Positions 15,271 to 25,289 are shown, numbered from the stretch's first letter. The stretch is 31,721 nucleotides of DNA from DATEMK01 sp035275625 (GCA_035275625.1 DATEMK010000271.1:1-31721), one strand, 5' to 3'. The notes: generated from the letters alone by a model not told the origin. Made by a program: numbers and translations.

Positions 15271-18200
15271 ATGAAAAAACAAATTTACTCTGCAGGAACA
15301 TCAGGCAGCCTGGTGAAAATTAAAAATTTAATATGTGTATTTGCGCTGTGGCTGATCTGCAGTCAGGCATCGGCACAAACGGTTACAACCTACTCGTATG
15401 CACAGTCCGTAAATGCAGCAGGATACGCGGCATTAGCAACGGGTACTACCCTTAGCACCGGAACCGGTGCAGGAAGTTCCAATTCCTTTTACCAGGGAGG
15501 GGCTGTTAATACAGCGGGCTCCGGTATTCCTATCGGGTTTAATTTTATTTATAACTGCGGCACATATACGACCTTAGGTGTACACACCAATGGTTTTGTT
15601 TGGTTCGGAAGCGGTACTCCTGCAACAAATGTTACAAAAATATGGGAGCAAAATGCCAATCTTAATGGTTCAGGAACTATTAACGGGGTTATCGCAGCGT
15701 ACTCCGGTCATAGCAATGCTGGCGGCACGGCTACAACTTTAACGCCTTCGGCTGCCGGTTCTTATATCCGTTACCAGCTTTCAGGAGTCAGCCCCAACCA
15801 GATATTTAAAATAGAATGGAGAGGTTATGTTGTACAAACTAATGCAAGCAACGCTACAGTTCCTGCTTACGAAATCTGGCTGTTTGAAAGCAATAGTAAA
15901 ATTGAAATACATGTAATGAATCAGAATTCTCTTTTTCTCTCTAATACTTCTTACGGACAGGCAGGAATCAGGGGCACAAGTAATGCTGATTTGAAAAATT
16001 TAAGCATCCCCTTTACTGCGCCTAATAACACTTGGAGCATTCCAGCCACCACTGCAACTACAACAGCTACTTTGCCAATTGATGGTGCAGTTTGGGCTAT
16101 ATACAGCAACCCGGCTCCCAGCAGCACAGGTGAAAGAATATTTACTTTTACACCTACTCAATCCTGCTGCACCCAGCCAACAACCGGTGCAACTGCATTT
16201 GCTTCCTCTAATCTTGTTCCGCTTACAAGTACAGCAACCGTAACTTTTGACAGGGGAAACGGAGACGGTGGTGTAATTGCAATTATCAAAGATGGCTCTG
16301 CACCTTCAGGTCCGGCAAATGGAACGGTGCCCGGTCCCGCCAATGTTAATTACGGAAGTGGAGCAGCAGTAGGAGGAGGGTTCTTAATCTTTTCCGAGAG
16401 TGGCAGTGGCAGCGGCACAAGAACTGTAAATCTCACCGGGCTTACCAGCGGTCATAGTTATTATATTGCAGTATATGAATATAACGCTGCAGCTACCTGT
16501 TATATCAGTACCCCTTTGAGCGGAGGATTTTGTTTTGGTCCCCCATCCGTGGCAACAGTTGTTTCGTCAGTCAATCCTGTATGCCAGGGCAGCAGTGCCA
16601 CATTAAGCCTGACGAGTCTTTCACCCGGAACATTTTATACATATCAATGGCAAAATTCAGCAACAAGCGGAAGCGGTTATGGCAATTCGTCAGGCACAGC
16701 AACAAACTCCACGTATGCTACGCCAACTACACTTCCTTCCAATCCTGCATACTATGTATGCCAGGTAACATGCCCGAATACAAGTAATACAACTCAATCG
16801 AATGAACTGGCTGAAAGCATAAATTCTTTTCTCAACTGTTATTGTACAAGCAGCCTCTATGCAGCAACAGCAACCGCAGCCAGGGGCATCGTGAATGTAA
16901 ATCTTGTAGGAAATTCAGTGACAATAAATAATACTACCACTGCCAACACGGTTTCTCCTTTTTATAACCTGTATTCCACACCAGTCGCTGATTTATCTGC
17001 AAGCTCTGCTTATTCCTTAAAAGTAACCGTGGGAACACAAACCACTAATAATTTCGGAACTGCCTGGATTGACTTCGACCAGAGCGGAACTTTTGGTGGT
17101 TATAATTCGGTCGGAACTCCTGTACTTGGAGGAGATTACAATGCTGGCTTGGCACTTGAAAGAGTTGGATCTTTCGGACCGGTTGCCGGAAGTGTTCAAT
17201 CCACATTAAACTTTACAGTTCCTTCTACAGCAGCAATTGGTACTACTGCTATGAGAGTAAGATATCGTTATAATTCAAGCATTGCAACGCTTGATGCCTG
17301 TGCACAGGCGACCGGTGCTGCAACAACAGGTGGTGCCGGAGAAACCGAAGATTACCGCGTTACTATTTCAAGCTGTCTTCCTCCGACAGTGCAGGCAAGC
17401 GGAAACAGCATGGGACCCATCAATACTACCGATGCCACGATCAATTGGTCAGGCAATGGCAACGGAAATGCAGTGATTGTTGTTGTAAACCCGGTCTCCG
17501 CTCCTGCGGGCCCTTCACAAACGACTTCTTATACCGGAAATAGTAATTTTCCATCAGCTCCCATAACTTCAGGAACTTCACGTGTAGTATATACAGGTAC
17601 AGGTTCTTCAGTTAATGTTACCGGGTTATCTACTAACGTTACGTACTTCTACGCGATCTACACTTATTTTACAGGGACAAACTGTTACATGGTTTCTTCT
17701 CCTGCAAGCGGCAGTTTTACAACTGCTAACAGTCCGATGACCTATATATCCGGTACTACTACACAGGCAGTAATTTCCAGTGTTACCCCTAACTCAGCCA
17801 ATAACCAAATTATAGGAGTACAGGTAGTAACTTCAACAGGAACAAGTCCTGCGTTAAATTTAACATCACTTACGTTTAATACAAACGGTTCCACCAATGT
17901 GGTTGATATTACTGCTGCAAAAGTGTGGTATACCGGAACGAGTTCAACATTTGCCACCACTACACAATTCGGAAGCACTGTTTCAAATCCAAGTGGCTCA
18001 AACACAGTTTCAGGTTCGCAGGCGCTTTCTGCAGGCACTAACTATTTCTGGGTTACTTATGACATTGCTGCTACACCAACCGCAACTGTAGGCGATGTAG
18101 TAGATGCAGAATGTACTTCCATAAATGTAGGCGGAGCACAAACCCCTTCAGTAACTGCTCCATCTGGCAGCCGCACGATCTTACTTAACTATTGTACGCC

Positions 18201-21200
18201 CAGTCCCGGAGCAGGTCCTTGCAGCCTGGGTGGAGATGATGCTATCCTTTCAGCAACCTATACAGGAACCAATTCTACGTTTAATTACACCGGTGGCTCT
18301 TGTGCAAATGGTACTTATGGAATGGATTCTTATACCGGAAATATTGATATTGGCGGAACATACACAACAACCTTAGTTAAGGGTAACAATGGTGGCCCTT
18401 CTTCTTCTTTTGGCGCACGTTTTATCGTGTTCATGGATCTTAATAATGACGGAGATTTTACTGATAACGTTTCCGGCACCAATGAAATGGTGATGGATGT
18501 TACTCAGTCGGCTGCATCAGCCACAAGTGCCAGCTTTACAATTCCCTCGACAGGTGTAAATGCAGGCTCTCACAGGATAAGAGTATGGATTGGCTATACA
18601 GGAACAATTGTTCCCAGCGATATTGCATCAGTGGTAACCGGATGCGAAGTATTAAGTGCTGGATTTAACCAGGGACAAATACGTGACTTTAATATTAACT
18701 TAGTGGGAGGATGCTCAGCCCCTGCATTTACCACCTGTCCCGGAAACATTTCTCTTAACACAACACCCGGATTATGCAGCGCAGTTGGTACTTATACAAC
18801 CGTTGTTTCAGGAACAACCCCTGCTGTTACTTATGCCTTCACGGGTGCAACAACTGGAAGCGGAAGCGGTGACGGAAGCGGCTCCGCATTTAATGCAGGT
18901 ACAACTGTAGTTACTGCAACAGCTACTAACGGTTGCGGAACTGCACCCTGTACTTTTAATGTAGTTGTTACAGACAATCAAAACCCCGTACCTGTCATTG
19001 CTGTTTTACCTGATATAACAGGGGAGTGTTCGGCCACCGCAACTGCTCCGACTGCAACGGATAATTGCGCAGGAACAATAACAGCAAGTACTATTGATCC
19101 GACATCTTACAACACACAGGGAAGCTTTGTAATTCACTGGACTTATGATGATGGAAACGGAAATACAGTTACACAAAATCAAAATGTAATTATAGATGAT
19201 GTTACGAATCCAACTATCAATAATTGTCCGGGAAATATTTCTTCGTGCAATCCTGTAGTAAGCTGGACGGCCCCGACAGCATCAGATAATTGCGGAACGG
19301 CTTCACTTAGCAGTAACTTTAATCCGGGGGCAACTTTTGCGTTGGGAACTACCACTGTAACTTACACAGCAGATGATGGCAACGGCAATACAGCAACCTG
19401 CAGCTTTACAGTAACTGTAATTGCAAATCCTACAGCTGTAATCAGTAATAATTCATCAATATGTCTTGGTCAGCCTGCTACTATACATTTAGTGTTTACA
19501 GGAACAGGTCCATGGAATTATACTGTTTCAGATGGTTCTCAAACAGTTTCCGGAACAGCTGCAACAAGCCCGGTGAATATTAATATAACTCCTGTATCAA
19601 CAGGCGTACATAATTATACCGTAACTGTTCTTTCTGACGTTAATTGTCCCGGCACAGGTTCCGGGACAGCTACAGTTGCTGTCAGCTCGACACTTCCCGC
19701 AAATTCAATCGGCACTGTTAATGGTCCCGGGGAAGCCTGCATCGGAAGCATAGTATTAATCTCTACCAATATCGTAAGTGGTCAGAATATAACTTATTCA
19801 TGGAATACCGGCTCTTATTCATCCGTTGTAAAATACAGCACAACTGCAGGAGGACCTTTCGTGACCGGTCCGTTTTTAACAACCATACCATCGGTCTATG
19901 TAGAGTTTGGGGCATTAGCTGGTTCTTCAGGATATAACATTTGCGTGCAGGCAGTTAACGGCTGCGGCAGCACGAATAACAAATGCAGCTGGGTAAGAGG
20001 AATTGTTAGTGTTCCGGGAAATATCAGCGGATCGGTTGTAGCCTGCCAGAATGATGTGAAAAATTACAGTTGCGGTCTTTCTAATGGGGCATCTCTTTAT
20101 ACATGGACATTATCCGGTTCATCAAGCCCGGTAACCAGCGGGCAAGGCAGTCCCAATGTGTCAGTAACATTTCCCCCGGCATTCACTTCCGGACAATTAT
20201 GTGTAACAGCAGCATTAGCCTGCGGTGGATCATCAACCAGCGCACCAAGGTGCATGACAATATCTAACACTCCGGCTATTCCCGGTTCTATGACAGGACC
20301 CTCGAAAGTTTGCCCCGGAGCAACAGGAGTCGCTTTCTCAATTCCTGCTGTTGCCGGAGCAACAGGTTATAACTGGATAGTACCTGCAGGAGCTACTATT
20401 ACTTCAGGCGCTAATACAACAGCCATAACAGTAAATTTCCCTGCTTCTTATACTGGAGCGCCACCTGTTTGTGTTTATGCATTAAGTTCATGCGCATCAA
20501 GTGCGGGAAGGTGCAAAACAGTTGGCACCAATCTGCCGGGTCAGCCAGGTTCTATAACAGGGCCCACCTCAGGCGTATGTAATTCTACTGTTCAGTACTC
20601 TATCAATAGCGTTACATTAGCTACAAGCTATACCTGGACTATTCCCGCTGGTTCAACCAATTTCTTAGGACAAGGATCTACTTCCATTCAGTTTACCGTG
20701 CCGCCTTCACCATTTGCAAGCGGCCAGGTAACAGTTGTGGCAAATACAACTGCCTGTACACCCGGAACAAGCACACCAAGAACCATTACTATAAATGGCG
20801 CTCCCAGCCTGCCCGGAGCTATTTCGGCATTCCCGTCAGCATGGTGTGATGGAGGATTTGTAAACTTCAGCATTACTCCTGCATCTCCGCTGCCGGTGTA
20901 TCAATGGATTGTGACTAACGGAACTATTGATGCAGGGCAAAACAGCACCAATATTGATGTAACCTGGGGAATCGGTGCAGGGATTGTTAAAGTGAGAGCA
21001 ACTAATTCATGCGGGGCAAGCGGTTATCGCACGCTGAATACGTCATCGGTTTGCAGAGAACTCTCCCGCTTTACCCAGGAGGACCACTTATCGGTTTATC
21101 CGAATCCGGCTCATGATAAGGTTACCGTTGAAATGAATAATAGTATAGATGAGAAAGCTGAAATTAATATCACTGATCTTACCGGTAAATTAATTTTTAA

Positions 21201-21330
21201 AGAGCAAATGCAAATCTCAATGGGAATTACAGCTATCGAGATTGACCTGGCTCATTTTGCCAAAGGCGCTTATATTATTTCAATCATGAAGACAAGCGGA
21301 GTGAAAAGACAAGGCATCATGATTCAATAA
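15271..21330 (+). CDS. Giant multidomain T9SS surface protein, 2019 aa
   Basis: The signal region includes LICVFALWLICSQASAQ. In order: an N-terminal beta domain (about 35-300, GIPIGFNFIYNCGTYTTLGV); two related Fn3-like units (VIAIIKDGSAPSGPANG...YYIAVYEYN near 345 and VIVVVNPVSAPAGPSQT...YFYAIYTYF near 735); GEVED-type domains (about 523-700, ending GAGETEDYRV, and about 973-1140, with the variant GQIRDFNI); HYR-type repeats (about 1155-1390, TDNCAGTI, ASDNCGTAS, TYTADDGNGNTATCSFTV); four or five PKD-like repeats (about 1480-1930, YNWIVPAGATITSG, YTWTIPAGSTNFLG); and a type A sorting domain from Y1943 (SVYPNPAHDK ... AKGAYIISIMKTSG). It is Ser/Thr/Gly-rich and cysteine-containing with no catalytic motif, so it is probably an adhesin or surface-layer filament secreted by T9SS. 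It ends 17 bases before a strong terminator. Confidence 0.93.
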   Translation: MKKQIYSAGTSGSLVKIKNLICVFALWLICSQASAQTVTTYSYAQSVNAAGYAALATGTTLSTGTGAGSSNSFYQGGAVNTAGSGIPIGFNFIYNCGTYTTLGVHTNGFVWFGSGTPATNVTKIWEQNANLNGSGTINGVIAAYSGHSNAGGTATTLTPSAAGSYIRYQLSGVSPNQIFKIEWRGYVVQTNASNATVPAYEIWLFESNSKIEIHVMNQNSLFLSNTSYGQAGIRGTSNADLKNLSIPFTAPNNTWSIPATTATTTATLPIDGAVWAIYSNPAPSSTGERIFTFTPTQSCCTQPTTGATAFASSNLVPLTSTATVTFDRGNGDGGVIAIIKDGSAPSGPANGTVPGPANVNYGSGAAVGGGFLIFSESGSGSGTRTVNLTGLTSGHSYYIAVYEYNAAATCYISTPLSGGFCFGPPSVATVVSSVNPVCQGSSATLSLTSLSPGTFYTYQWQNSATSGSGYGNSSGTATNSTYATPTTLPSNPAYYVCQVTCPNTSNTTQSNELAESINSFLNCYCTSSLYAATATAARGIVNVNLVGNSVTINNTTTANTVSPFYNLYSTPVADLSASSAYSLKVTVGTQTTNNFGTAWIDFDQSGTFGGYNSVGTPVLGGDYNAGLALERVGSFGPVAGSVQSTLNFTVPSTAAIGTTAMRVRYRYNSSIATLDACAQATGAATTGGAGETEDYRVTISSCLPPTVQASGNSMGPINTTDATINWSGNGNGNAVIVVVNPVSAPAGPSQTTSYTGNSNFPSAPITSGTSRVVYTGTGSSVNVTGLSTNVTYFYAIYTYFTGTNCYMVSSPASGSFTTANSPMTYISGTTTQAVISSVTPNSANNQIIGVQVVTSTGTSPALNLTSLTFNTNGSTNVVDITAAKVWYTGTSSTFATTTQFGSTVSNPSGSNTVSGSQALSAGTNYFWVTYDIAATPTATVGDVVDAECTSINVGGAQTPSVTAPSGSRTILLNYCTPSPGAGPCSLGGDDAILSATYTGTNSTFNYTGGSCANGTYGMDSYTGNIDIGGTYTTTLVKGNNGGPSSSFGARFIVFMDLNNDGDFTDNVSGTNEMVMDVTQSAASATSASFTIPSTGVNAGSHRIRVWIGYTGTIVPSDIASVVTGCEVLSAGFNQGQIRDFNINLVGGCSAPAFTTCPGNISLNTTPGLCSAVGTYTTVVSGTTPAVTYAFTGATTGSGSGDGSGSAFNAGTTVVTATATNGCGTAPCTFNVVVTDNQNPVPVIAVLPDITGECSATATAPTATDNCAGTITASTIDPTSYNTQGSFVIHWTYDDGNGNTVTQNQNVIIDDVTNPTINNCPGNISSCNPVVSWTAPTASDNCGTASLSSNFNPGATFALGTTTVTYTADDGNGNTATCSFTVTVIANPTAVISNNSSICLGQPATIHLVFTGTGPWNYTVSDGSQTVSGTAATSPVNINITPVSTGVHNYTVTVLSDVNCPGTGSGTATVAVSSTLPANSIGTVNGPGEACIGSIVLISTNIVSGQNITYSWNTGSYSSVVKYSTTAGGPFVTGPFLTTIPSVYVEFGALAGSSGYNICVQAVNGCGSTNNKCSWVRGIVSVPGNISGSVVACQNDVKNYSCGLSNGASLYTWTLSGSSSPVTSGQGSPNVSVTFPPAFTSGQLCVTAALACGGSSTSAPRCMTISNTPAIPGSMTGPSKVCPGATGVAFSIPAVAGATGYNWIVPAGATITSGANTTAITVNFPASYTGAPPVCVYALSSCASSAGRCKTVGTNLPGQPGSITGPTSGVCNSTVQYSINSVTLATSYTWTIPAGSTNFLGQGSTSIQFTVPPSPFASGQVTVVANTTACTPGTSTPRTITINGAPSLPGAISAFPSAWCDGGFVNFSITPASPLPVYQWIVTNGTIDAGQNSTNIDVTWGIGAGIVKVRATNSCGASGYRTLNTSSVCRELSRFTQEDHLSVYPNPAHDKVTVEMNNSIDEKAEINITDLTGKLIFKEQMQISMGITAIEIDLAHFAKGAYIISIMKTSGVKRQGIMIQ

Positions 21331-21347
21331 ACCGAAAGTCTAAAAAC

Positions 21348-21387
21348 AAAAAGAGGCTGCATGAATTTCACGCAGCCTCTTTTTTTT
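21348..21387. terminator. Strong bidirectional intrinsic terminator
   Basis: GAGGCTGC (21353-21360) and GCAGCCTC (21372-21379) form a perfect 8-bp stem. It is flanked by five A on the left and eight T on the right, so it can serve both convergent genes (ending 21330 plus and 21399 minus). The loop TGAATTTCA is itself a small palindrome. Confidence 0.9.
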
Positions 21388-21398
21388 AGAGCGACAGG

Positions 21399-22643
21399 TT
21401 ATTCCCGTACAAACTTTTTCATCGCCCTTTCTTTTCCATTTGTTAGTTCAACTAAATAAATCCCACACCCTAATTCCTTAAGGGAGACTTTAAAAACCTT
21501 AGATTGGGTATTGTAGATGGGCGATTGTGTCAAACATACTTTTTTGCCATGAATATCTCTTATTATCATTTCTAAATTTTCTTTTTCTGTTAACGAATAA
21601 CTAATAAATAGTGACTCTTTAGCCGGATTCGGATAAACTTCAAACTCCAGACCGTCCCGATAGCTATCGGGATCAAACACATTAATTCCCGAAGGAGCGT
21701 CCGGAGTGTATTCCCAAAAATCGCTGTATTGAACATTTGCATTCACGCCTATTCCGACATAGCCTTTGTTATTTATTGCGAAGAATCCTGTTTCATAGCG
21801 GGGGGCTCCAAAAAAACTGTTCTTTTGAGTCCATTGATTGATAACCTGGTTATATCGCCACCAGTCTTTTGATGGATACAGCGAACCCACTGAAGGCTTG
21901 TTGTTTCCTGTTCCAACATATAGTTCACCTAACAAAGAAAAGCCTGCTGCTCCGCCACGGGGATCGCCAGTAAAATTCGCCTTCTGTATCCATGCATTTG
22001 TTACAGGATTATATTGCCACACATCGGAAAAATAAGTAGTGGATGCAAACCCGGTAACTATATACCCATAGCTTCCGGTTGAAACACCCATTGCTTTAAT
22101 TCTTGCCTGGCCGGGAAAAGACGCTTTAGCGGTCCATGCATTTGTTGACGGATCGTATTCCCACAGATCATTAAATATATAAGGAGCAATATTTCCTGAT
22201 CCCGTTCCCACATAGGCTTTGTTATTAATTACAAAGGAGCAGGCTTCTGCACGTCCTCCTGCCGGAAAGCTGTCTACGGGCGACCAGGCATTTATGGCCG
22301 GATCATACTTCCAGAAATCCTGCATCCATCCAAGGACAGGGCTCACACCTAATCCTGCATATCCATTGCCTGCAATGGAGAAACCGGTAGCGTACACCCG
22401 TGCTGAATCCGGAAAATCTGCTTTCTGCGTCCAGCTATTGGAAAGCTGATCATATTCCCAAAATATGCGTGTGGTAGTCCAATTATTATCATATCCGCAT
22501 CCAAAGTATCCTTTAGTTCCCATACTGAATGAAAAACAACCGATCCTATTGGATCCGGGAAAGGTAGCTTTCTGTGTCCAGGAATCTGCTTTCGCAAACG
22601 ACATTGTGAACGAAAGCAAGGTGAGTATAAATAGTTTTTTCAT
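21399..22643 (-). CDS. Kelch-repeat beta-propeller protein with T9SS sorting domain
   Basis: Signal peptide MKKLFILTLLSFTMSFAKA, then six Kelch units of about 50 residues, each opening W-T/S-x-K-x-x-F-P-G/D...R (WTQKATFPGSNRIG, WTQKADFPDSARVY, WSPVDSFPAGGRAE, WTAKASFPGQARIK, WIQKANFTGDPRGG, WTQKNSFFGAPRYE) with FWEYD or WEYDPSTN strands. The array closes a six-bladed propeller. A linker (residues about 320-335) contains DPDSYRDG, encoded by a palindrome. The sorting domain starts at Y337 (YPNPAKES) and ends GCGIYLVELTNGKERAMKKFVRE in two strands. Probably a secreted ligand-binding propeller; the ligand is unknown. Confidence 0.93.
   Translation of the reverse strand: MKKLFILTLLSFTMSFAKADSWTQKATFPGSNRIGCFSFSMGTKGYFGCGYDNNWTTTRIFWEYDQLSNSWTQKADFPDSARVYATGFSIAGNGYAGLGVSPVLGWMQDFWKYDPAINAWSPVDSFPAGGRAEACSFVINNKAYVGTGSGNIAPYIFNDLWEYDPSTNAWTAKASFPGQARIKAMGVSTGSYGYIVTGFASTTYFSDVWQYNPVTNAWIQKANFTGDPRGGAAGFSLLGELYVGTGNNKPSVGSLYPSKDWWRYNQVINQWTQKNSFFGAPRYETGFFAINNKGYVGIGVNANVQYSDFWEYTPDAPSGINVFDPDSYRDGLEFEVYPNPAKESLFISYSLTEKENLEMIIRDIHGKKVCLTQSPIYNTQSKVFKVSLKELGCGIYLVELTNGKERAMKKFVRE
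21655..21672. repeat. Type-C palindrome inside the Kelch gene
   Basis: TCCCGATAG and CTATCGGGA abut to make a perfect 18-base palindrome. It is read as Asp-Pro-Asp-Ser-Tyr-Arg in the flexible linker between propeller and sorting domain, a place where extra residues would be tolerated. Confidence 0.7.
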
Positions 22644-22659
22644 GATAATTATGCTTTTT

Positions 22660-22667
22660 CAAAGATA
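22660..22667 (-). promoter_or_regulatory. Candidate -7 box for the Kelch gene
   Basis: The minus strand reads TATCTTTG, an exact TAnnTTTG, 16 bases before ATG 22643. No TTG is at the 19-base spacing. The implied leader is very short. Confidence 0.4.
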
Positions 22668-22721
22668 GAAAAAATATCTTCTCGTCTTGTGAAAAACGGA
22701 GGCAGGCGAATACAAAAAAAA

Positions 22722-23273
22722 TTATTTATACAAATCAAACCCCCTGTATCCTTCTTCGGCACGCATTTTACCGCGGTTGATATAATACTGCCTGTCGGGA
22801 TTTGCCGTTGTTCCTAAGCCGTCAACATACCGGTTGCATAAACAGAAAAAAGCAGCAATTAAAACCGTATCGTGTATTTCCTTATTCGTGGCTCCGCATT
22901 TTTTTGCTTTTTCGACCTGCTCGGGTGTAACAAGTGTTCCGCCTCTGTTTACACTTCCGGCAATGGTGAGCAGTGATTTTAATTTATCGCTCAGCGGCAT
23001 CGTTTCAAAATGCGCTTTGGTGTCGTCAATAAATTTCATATCACATTGTAAATAATGCTGCGCTATTGCACCGTGTGCATTCTGGCAAAAGAAACAATCG
23101 TTCAGATAAGAAACATACGTGGCAATTAATTCCCGTTCGCCTCGCGTAAGCGTATTGTTGTCGCTGCGCAATAATATTTCAGCAAGTTCATTAATATATT
23201 TTGCTGTTTCGGGACGAAAAGCCATCAGCCCCCGAATGCCGGGTAATTCATCAGGTACGTTAATATATGCCAT
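22722..23273 (-). CDS. AhpD-like carboxymuconolactone decarboxylase-family protein
   Basis: 183 residues, cytoplasmic. The CMD/AhpD redox signature is complete: LTRGERELIATYVSYLNDC, then FFCQNAH, giving C60-x-x-C63 with H67. This is the arrangement that supports peroxidase or disulfide chemistry in AhpD. The second half has EIHDTVLIAAFFCLCNRYVDGL. It is the last gene of a three-gene operon, 10 bases after the MFS gene, and a paralogue of 24556-25116 (the EIHDTVLIAA.FCL.NRYVDGL block is shared). It belongs to the peroxidase-related-enzyme branch rather than to true carboxymuconolactone decarboxylase. The substrate is unknown. Confidence 0.88.
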   Translation of the reverse strand: MAYINVPDELPGIRGLMAFRPETAKYINELAEILLRSDNNTLTRGERELIATYVSYLNDCFFCQNAHGAIAQHYLQCDMKFIDDTKAHFETMPLSDKLKSLLTIAGSVNRGGTLVTPEQVEKAKKCGATNKEIHDTVLIAAFFCLCNRYVDGLGTTANPDRQYYINRGKMRAEEGYRGFDLYK

Positions 23274-23283
23274 GGTTTTTATT

Positions 23284-24528
23284 TTATGCTTGTATCAAAT
23301 CTTTTTCTCTTGCAAACAATGTTACTGTAAACCCGATTAAAAATATGAAGGAGAAAATAAATAACGCATTTCCATACCCGCCTAAAACATGTACGAGCCA
23401 TCCGACAAAAAATACAACGGATGCAGTAAACGTTCTTCCTATATTAAAACAAAATCCCGTTGCCGATGATCGGACAGCAGTTGGAAATAATTCAGGGATA
23501 TAAAAATTTAATGCGCCCTGGCTGATTCCAAAGAACAATGCAATAAATCCCATTTCGAAATAACTGAAAATTGTAAGTGAAGTGTTGAGCTTAAATAAAA
23601 TGAAGCTTAAAATAAACGTTGCGGCAAAACAGACGTACATTGTTTTTTTTATGCCGAGTAATTTGCTTACCCATCCCGAAATAAATCCGCCTGTTAATCC
23701 GCCAAAGGCAAACAGCATCATACTGACACCTCTTTCTTTTTGTCCGTCAGAATTTTGGATGATGGATTGAACCCAGGTAGGCAGCCAGGCAAGCACTGCC
23801 CACAGGCCGATGAGCATAGTTCCGTAAATTAAACAGCCTATCAGTAAATCATAGGAGGTTGACGAATGAAATATAGAATTTCTTTTTTCTTCAGCGCTTC
23901 TTTGTGCGTTGCGGTTTTGTTTCCATTTTTCCGATTCGCTGATGGTGAACTGTGCAATGACTACGATAAGCAATGGAATGATTCCGATTAAAAATCCTGT
24001 CCGCCAATTGGAAATAGTGTACGTGATAATTCCTGCAGAAAATATCCCGACAGGGAAAGCAATGGATAAAATACCGAGCGCTACCTTCCTGTTCTTCTCT
24101 GTCCATTCTTCAGCCAAAAGAATAGTTGTGGTTACCAATACGCCTCCGGTTCCGAATCCCGAAAAGAACCTGCATACTACTACTAACATCCGGTCCGGCA
24201 CAAATGCAGTGAGCAATGTAAATAAGCCGATGAAAAGTACTGATAGTTGAACAGCGGCTTTTCTTCCGAAGCGGTCGCCAAAAAATCCGAGCACAATTCC
24301 GCCAAACATCATCCCGAATAAAAATACTGAATTGATTACAGCACTTATATGTTCCGTTCTTTCCTGCGTGGTGCCGCCAATTAAATCTTTTACTGCAACC
24401 GGCAAATAAGATGACATGAGCGTGGAAGAAATTCCGCCAAACATCCCTCCTGCAAAACAAACTGCAAATAAGAAATACAGGTAACCTGTGTTTTGTTTAT
24501 CTTTTGTTGCAACCAAAATATTTTCCAC
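23284..24528 (-). CDS. MFS transporter, 12 TM, between two AhpD-like genes
   Basis: 414 residues with twelve hydrophobic segments. The MFS motif A follows TM2 (GFFGDRFGRKAAVQ, near residues 79-92). TM4/TM5 carry FSGFGTGGVLVTTTILLAEEW, here part of a longer helix pair. After the central loop there is a second half with GGFISGWVSKLLGIKK, the motif A repeat. The PELFPTAVRSSATGFCFNIGR segment is typical of the sugar/aromatic-acid/metabolite:H+ symporter group, so a small organic acid or aromatic compound is a reasonable guess. The gene sits 27 bases after one AhpD-like gene and 10 before the other, pointing to a shared substrate or a detoxification function. Confidence 0.9.
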   Translation of the reverse strand: MENILVATKDKQNTGYLYFLFAVCFAGGMFGGISSTLMSSYLPVAVKDLIGGTTQERTEHISAVINSVFLFGMMFGGIVLGFFGDRFGRKAAVQLSVLFIGLFTLLTAFVPDRMLVVVCRFFSGFGTGGVLVTTTILLAEEWTEKNRKVALGILSIAFPVGIFSAGIITYTISNWRTGFLIGIIPLLIVVIAQFTISESEKWKQNRNAQRSAEEKRNSIFHSSTSYDLLIGCLIYGTMLIGLWAVLAWLPTWVQSIIQNSDGQKERGVSMMLFAFGGLTGGFISGWVSKLLGIKKTMYVCFAATFILSFILFKLNTSLTIFSYFEMGFIALFFGISQGALNFYIPELFPTAVRSSATGFCFNIGRTFTASVVFFVGWLVHVLGGYGNALFIFSFIFLIGFTVTLFAREKDLIQA

Positions 24529-24555
24529 AAACTATTTTTTTAAGAAATGAGGTTA

Positions 24556-25116
24556 TTATTTTCTCAAATGATCGTATCCCTGTGGCGGCCGGTTATAGCC
24601 GCTGTTTTTTAAACGCTCTGCCATCTGATTGTAATATCCGGAGTCAATGGGAGCAACCGTTGCCAATCCATCTACATAGCGGTTGTACAAGCAGAACAAA
24701 GCAGCAATTAAAACAGTATCGTGAATTTCAAGTTCGGTTGCGCCTTCCTGTTTAGCTTTTTCGATGGTTGACAGCTTAACACTTTTCCCGCTTTCCTGCA
24801 CTTGTGAAGCAACCGTGAGCAATGCTTTCATCTTTTGGCTCACCGGTGCCGATTGAATATCCTGTTTTACTTTTTCTGATGTTTCATGCTCGCCAAGAAA
24901 AGCATCGGCAGCAGCGGTGTGAGAAGTTGCGCAGTAGTTGCAATTGTTTTTGTGTGAAACAATTGCAGCAATCAGTTCTCTTTCGGCTTCACTCAAAGTG
25001 GACGGTCCGCGCAATAATAACTGTGTGAGGCCGCGCAGCACGTTTCCTGTTTCGCGGCTGTATTCGAGCAAGCCTGTAATGCCCGGCAGATGTTCTTCTA
25101 AAGGTATGTGCGGCAT
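24556..25116 (-). CDS. AhpD-like carboxymuconolactone decarboxylase-family protein (first of operon)
   Basis: 186 residues. Redox signature LSEAERELIAAIVSHKNNC, then NYCATSH (C59, C62, H66), and the shared block EIHDTVLIAALFCLYNRYVDGL. It is clearly homologous to 22722-23273 from the first residues (HLPGITGLLEYSRETG versus ELPGIRGLMAFRPETA), so the two arose by duplication, yet they flank the transporter rather than lie side by side. This could give a hetero-oligomer or two enzymes with sequential substrates. It is the first gene transcribed; no well-formed promoter is visible just upstream. Confidence 0.88.
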   Translation of the reverse strand: MPHIPLEEHLPGITGLLEYSRETGNVLRGLTQLLLRGPSTLSEAERELIAAIVSHKNNCNYCATSHTAAADAFLGEHETSEKVKQDIQSAPVSQKMKALLTVASQVQESGKSVKLSTIEKAKQEGATELEIHDTVLIAALFCLYNRYVDGLATVAPIDSGYYNQMAERLKNSGYNRPPQGYDHLRK

Positions 25117-25289
25117 GCCACTAAGGTAAATAAATTGCCTGAACGAAATTCAAACGAAAGCACGGTTGAGGGAGAAAGTTAATAATCCGGATGGAGGTTC
25201 AATCATATCATTGCTGCTTTTTGTTTCTTTTGCAGGGTATGCCGGGATGAAACTTCCTGCTTATTCATCACAGGTTAATTTTATAAAAA

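Noticed and set aside
15271..21330. Possible CRISPR or tandem DNA repeats in the Ser/Thr/Gly-rich giant gene
   Set aside because: Similarity is at the protein-domain level (PKD-, HYR- and Fn3-like repeats). There are no regularly spaced identical DNA repeats with unique spacers.
22690..22712. CGGAGGCAGG near the Kelch gene as a remnant of a type-B element
   Set aside because: It shares only ten bases with the copy at 2261 and has no second arm, so chance cannot be excluded.
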